A DNA stretch of 6,345 nt from Candidatus Muproteobacteria bacterium RIFCSPHIGHO2_01_FULL_65_16 (GTDB lineage: Bacteria > Pseudomonadota > Gammaproteobacteria > Acidiferrobacterales > Sulfurifustaceae). Every line of letters begins with the position of its first letter. Position 1 is the stretch's first letter. The notes beneath the pieces are model-generated. The model saw only the letters and a program-made list of their open reading frames with translations, made no database searches and was not told where the DNA came from. Positions 4,901 through 6,345 of this stretch are shown here, piece by piece. The DNA lies in contig MFSY01000043.1 of assembly GCA_001785175.1 (NCBI GenBank), positions 3,578 to 9,922 on the forward strand. Reading direction: 5' to 3'. The position numbers and the translations under genes are program-made.

Positions 4901-6345
4901 GACGGCGCCCACGCGGTAGAACAGATAGTCCTTCCCCGGCGCGGGCGTGAGGGCGGCCGTGTTTTGTTTGGTCTCGAGCAACAGTTCGTAGGGGCCCTTG
5001 GCTTCGCGCGCGCCGTAGACCCGGTAGCGCTCGATGAAGCTGCCCGGCGCCTTGCCCCAGCGCAGGGCGGTCTGCTGCGGCCCGCCGTGCACGATCAGCC
5101 CGCCCACCTGCGCCGGCACTTGCAGGTAGTTATAGGTCTGCAGGCGCCGGCGCCCGCTGTCGTAGACGGCGAGCGCGGCCTTTTCCGACTCGAGCAGCGT
5201 GAGGGTCGCGGCCCTGGTCATGCCCACGCCGCGCTCGAGCTGCGCGCCGAAGGCGAACAGCAGGCGCGGGCCGCTGTAGATGCGCACGCTGTTGTCGTTG
5301 ACGGCGGTGGCGGCGAGCACATACAGATTGTCGTCCTGGTCCAGGGCCAGGCCGTGGATCTGCCGGAAGCGGTGCGGCGCGGACTCGCCCTCGCCGAGCT
5401 CGTAGAGCAACTGGCGCTCGGGCGAGAACACGCGGATCCGGTTGGCGCCGTTGTCGGCGACGTAGAGGTTGTTCTGCGAGTCGAGCGCGAGCGCCACCGG
5501 CTGCTTCAGCACCGCGCGTTCCTTGGTGTTGGCGATCTTGGCGAGATAGACGCCGTCGCGCGAGAAGATCTGGATCCGGGAGTTGCCGGTGTCGGCGACA
5601 TAGATGCGGTCGCCGAGGCAGATCCCGCCGGGGGCGTCGAATTCGCCGTCGCGTACGCCGCTGCGGCCGATGACGAATTGCGGCTTGGCGTCGTGGCCGA
5701 GAAGCCGCACCCGGTCCCCGTCCACGATGGCGACGGTTTTTTCATCCACCGCGGCGAGGCGCGGCTCGTCATAGGGTCCGCCGAAGGTCTCGGCCTTGCC
5801 GTCCGCGCCGACGCGCAGGACCGTTTTTTTTCCGCGCTGCAGGCAGAGCATGGCGCCGCCGGGCAGGGGATAAGCGGTGTCGCACGCGGGCGCGTTCTCG
5901 CCGGCGGCGATGGCGGGACCGCGCGCGACCAGCGGCAGTTTCGGCCCGTCCGCCGCCGGCGCCGCGACCGGCGGCAATTGGTAGATCTCGATCTTGAGGT
6001 TCCCGCTGTCGCCGACCACCAGCCGGCGCTCGGCGGTGACGGTCATCGCCGTGATCTCGGCGAACTGGCCGCGGCCCGCGCCCTTGCTGCCGAACGCCAG
6101 GGCTGGCTTCGCGTTTTTCCAGTCGAGCTGCAGGATCTTGCCGTTGTTGCGGTCGGCGGCGTACAGCTGTCCCTGGGCGTCAACGGCGATGGCGCTGAAG
6201 CGCGGGGTGCGCTCGGCGTAGCCCTTGAACTGCTCGGGCGTCAGGCGCTGGAGAAACTCCCCGACATGGCTGTATATCGAGATCCGCCCGCCCTCCTTGT
6301 CTTCGAGCACGTACACGCGTTCCTCGGCGTCCACCGCCACCTGGA
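1919..6345 (-). CDS. Giant NHL / FN3 / TPR / transglutaminase-like multidomain protein, 5' partial
   Basis: The gene enters from beyond 6345: the frame stays open to the edge (Gln before the GTG at 6340) and starts inside an NHL-like blade, so the true start and any signal peptide are unseen. Numbering is from that GTG (1473 aa visible). Residues 1-405 hold about nine NHL-type blades, the best being IYVADTGNSRIQIFS and LYVADNGANRIRVFS. Residues 408-490 resemble a fibronectin-III domain (ALRW, ERYRVYG, YLFYRVGAV). Residues 491-966 are exactly fourteen 34-residue TPRs. About 990-1108 is a beta-rich segment I cannot assign. About 1130-1290 is a transglutaminase-like domain with TGDCDD (Cys1203), PGHLF (His1229) and VPLEAT (Glu1265). 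Residues 1358-1459 form three more TPRs. It is probably an envelope scaffold or assembly protein with a cysteine transferase or hydrolase site. Extracytoplasmic location is inferred from the exported partner gene and domain types. Substrate and reaction are unknown. Confidence 0.93.
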   Translation of the reverse strand, partial: QVAVDAEERVYVLEDKEGGRISIYSHVGEFLQRLTPEQFKGYAERTPRFSAIAVDAQGQLYAADRNNGKILQLDWKNAKPALAFGSKGAGRGQFAEITAMTVTAERRLVVGDSGNLKIEIYQLPPVAAPAADGPKLPLVARGPAIAAGENAPACDTAYPLPGGAMLCLQRGKKTVLRVGADGKAETFGGPYDEPRLAAVDEKTVAIVDGDRVRLLGHDAKPQFVIGRSGVRDGEFDAPGGICLGDRIYVADTGNSRIQIFSRDGVYLAKIANTKERAVLKQPVALALDSQNNLYVADNGANRIRVFSPERQLLYELGEGESAPHRFRQIHGLALDQDDNLYVLAATAVNDNSVRIYSGPRLLFAFGAQLERGVGMTRAATLTLLESEKAALAVYDSGRRRLQTYNYLQVPAQVGGLIVHGGPQQTALRWGKAPGSFIERYRVYGAREAKGPYELLLETKQNTAALTPAPGKDYLFYRVGAVSNNDVEGAPSLERLDRFLAGYRRFQEQRYAEAAEILAQAQQETPNNGHALEYLGRSRLEQGRVDETLALAQDLAKITGFEAVAVNLQVEALLRGRQLLPARALLDKARAERRGDAQSLVLCGRLNLLLNDAVGAVDCLEKAVKQGKTGEETHFLLGQAYVRLGAVQRGLAEFDKAVRLAPASAASWVQSGLAYQALNMHKEAIERFEKALALDDLNAGARLGAAQSHIALKNHDKAHSIAISMSGSPEQEAAGQYLLGVIALAKKQYQDAALALTRAGAKDPANVSIWIALADAQTALKNPSGTIDALRQATKADPDSFDANHRLARLLQDDGRHADAAPLFERAVALRPGHYEARYAFALALAASDRLKDASLQAGEAAKLAPKQTDPILLLADIAHRQGKHGEAIGHLTRLLKLRPASAEAQLKLGTVYLETNAYDQAQPHLEKAALLGPTNSRPHELLGAMYLERRLFDQAIRALARAAELNPSQENTMQLNAAYAEKKKSLEFKQTAPRIVLQDLKLKRVFSAAYKQYATEPLGSVKLKNVGPAEYSGLKLSFHIKGYMDFPGTMDLPALKAGTTLEVPLTAVFNNKILGIDEDTGVQVEVKLAYFQDGRQDTVEITRPMTIYGKNAILWSSPLLVGSFITPKDETLKDFVRQGVGQFPQEETALNRNLVTAMIMFDLMSAHGIRYLVDPNTPYSRLGADQVDYVQFPRETLRLKTGDCDDLSVLLSAALENLGLETALVDIPGHLFLMFNTGLPAKNRDLISLQNDLLVLRNGEVWVPLEATMIATSFSEAWTEGAKKYREAETTGRLKLLPVKDAWARHMPVTLAPANFTLEPPATERVRARIERERSILLTKSLDRLVRPYRAMAQNSPADQEARIQIAILYAKNGLHDLALKELDQILEAEPTNSAAHNSRGNIYYNLNDYDRALEAYRYAGQLDPTDGGIKLNMALAYYRQGKIKEAVESFNEAVTLNRDLENQYKSLKNLLGS
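4596..4625. repeat. Strong inverted repeat inside the large coding gene
   Basis: On the plus strand, arm GCCGGCAG (4602-4609) and arm CTGCCGGC (4613-4620) are separated by CAG. They are extended by GCGCG (4596-4600) and CGCGC (4621-4625) with one unpaired C at 4601. This gives a 13-bp stem with a 3-nt loop and one bulge. It lies in the TPR-encoding part of the gene and has no T-run, so it is not a terminator. It may be a by-product of GC-rich codons for Arg, Leu and Ala, but could form a stable mRNA hairpin. Confidence 0.5.

Noticed and set aside
6338..6340. GTG at 6340 as the true start of the large gene
   Set aside because: It lies within an NHL-like blade, the frame remains open to the window edge, and there is too little upstream sequence to judge an SD. 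The gene is better treated as 5' partial.

Overview
The window is a GC-rich bacterial segment. Every gene I can support lies on the minus strand, so transcription runs from position 6345 towards 1. High GC, a CpoB/YbgF-like TPR exoprotein, a cNMP-domain/GGDEF protein, a sigma-54-type promoter and a canonical anti-Shine-Dalgarno match together suggest a beta- or gammaproteobacterium. That placement is inference from gene style, not from a marker gene.

Layout in transcription order. (1) 6345-1919 is the 3' part of one very large gene whose 5' end is outside the window. At least 1475 codons are visible, encoding NHL-type beta-propeller blades, a fibronectin-III-like domain, fourteen back-to-back 34-residue TPRs, an unassigned beta-rich domain, a transglutaminase-like cysteine domain and three more TPRs. 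(2) 1909-1340 is a small Sec-exported TPR protein. It starts 9 nt after the large gene's stop, behind a ribosome binding site with a 10-nt perfect match to the 3' end of 16S rRNA that overlaps that stop, so the two genes look like a translationally coupled operon. (3) 1339-1134 is a 206-nt intergenic region with overlapping dyads, an A/T-richer patch and a very good sigma-54 (-24/-12) promoter. (4) 1082 (or 1133) to 66 is a cytoplasmic diguanylate cyclase with an N-terminal cyclic-nucleotide-binding-like domain. (5) 65-1 is 3' flank carrying an 8-nt tandem repeat that resembles dispersed intergenic repeats of other proteobacteria.

Possible joint role (inference): the operon pair looks like a cell-envelope scaffold. 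The large protein would offer propeller and TPR docking surfaces around a Cys-His-Glu transglutaminase-like site, with the small TPR protein as periplasmic partner. The adjacent cyclase has its own sigma-54 promoter, which would place c-di-GMP synthesis under an enhancer-binding activator. A functional link between cyclase and operon is suggested only by adjacency. The most testable items are the multidomain architecture, the sigma-54 promoter that also bears on the cyclase start codon, and the degenerate phosphate-binding cassette of the cyclase sensor domain.
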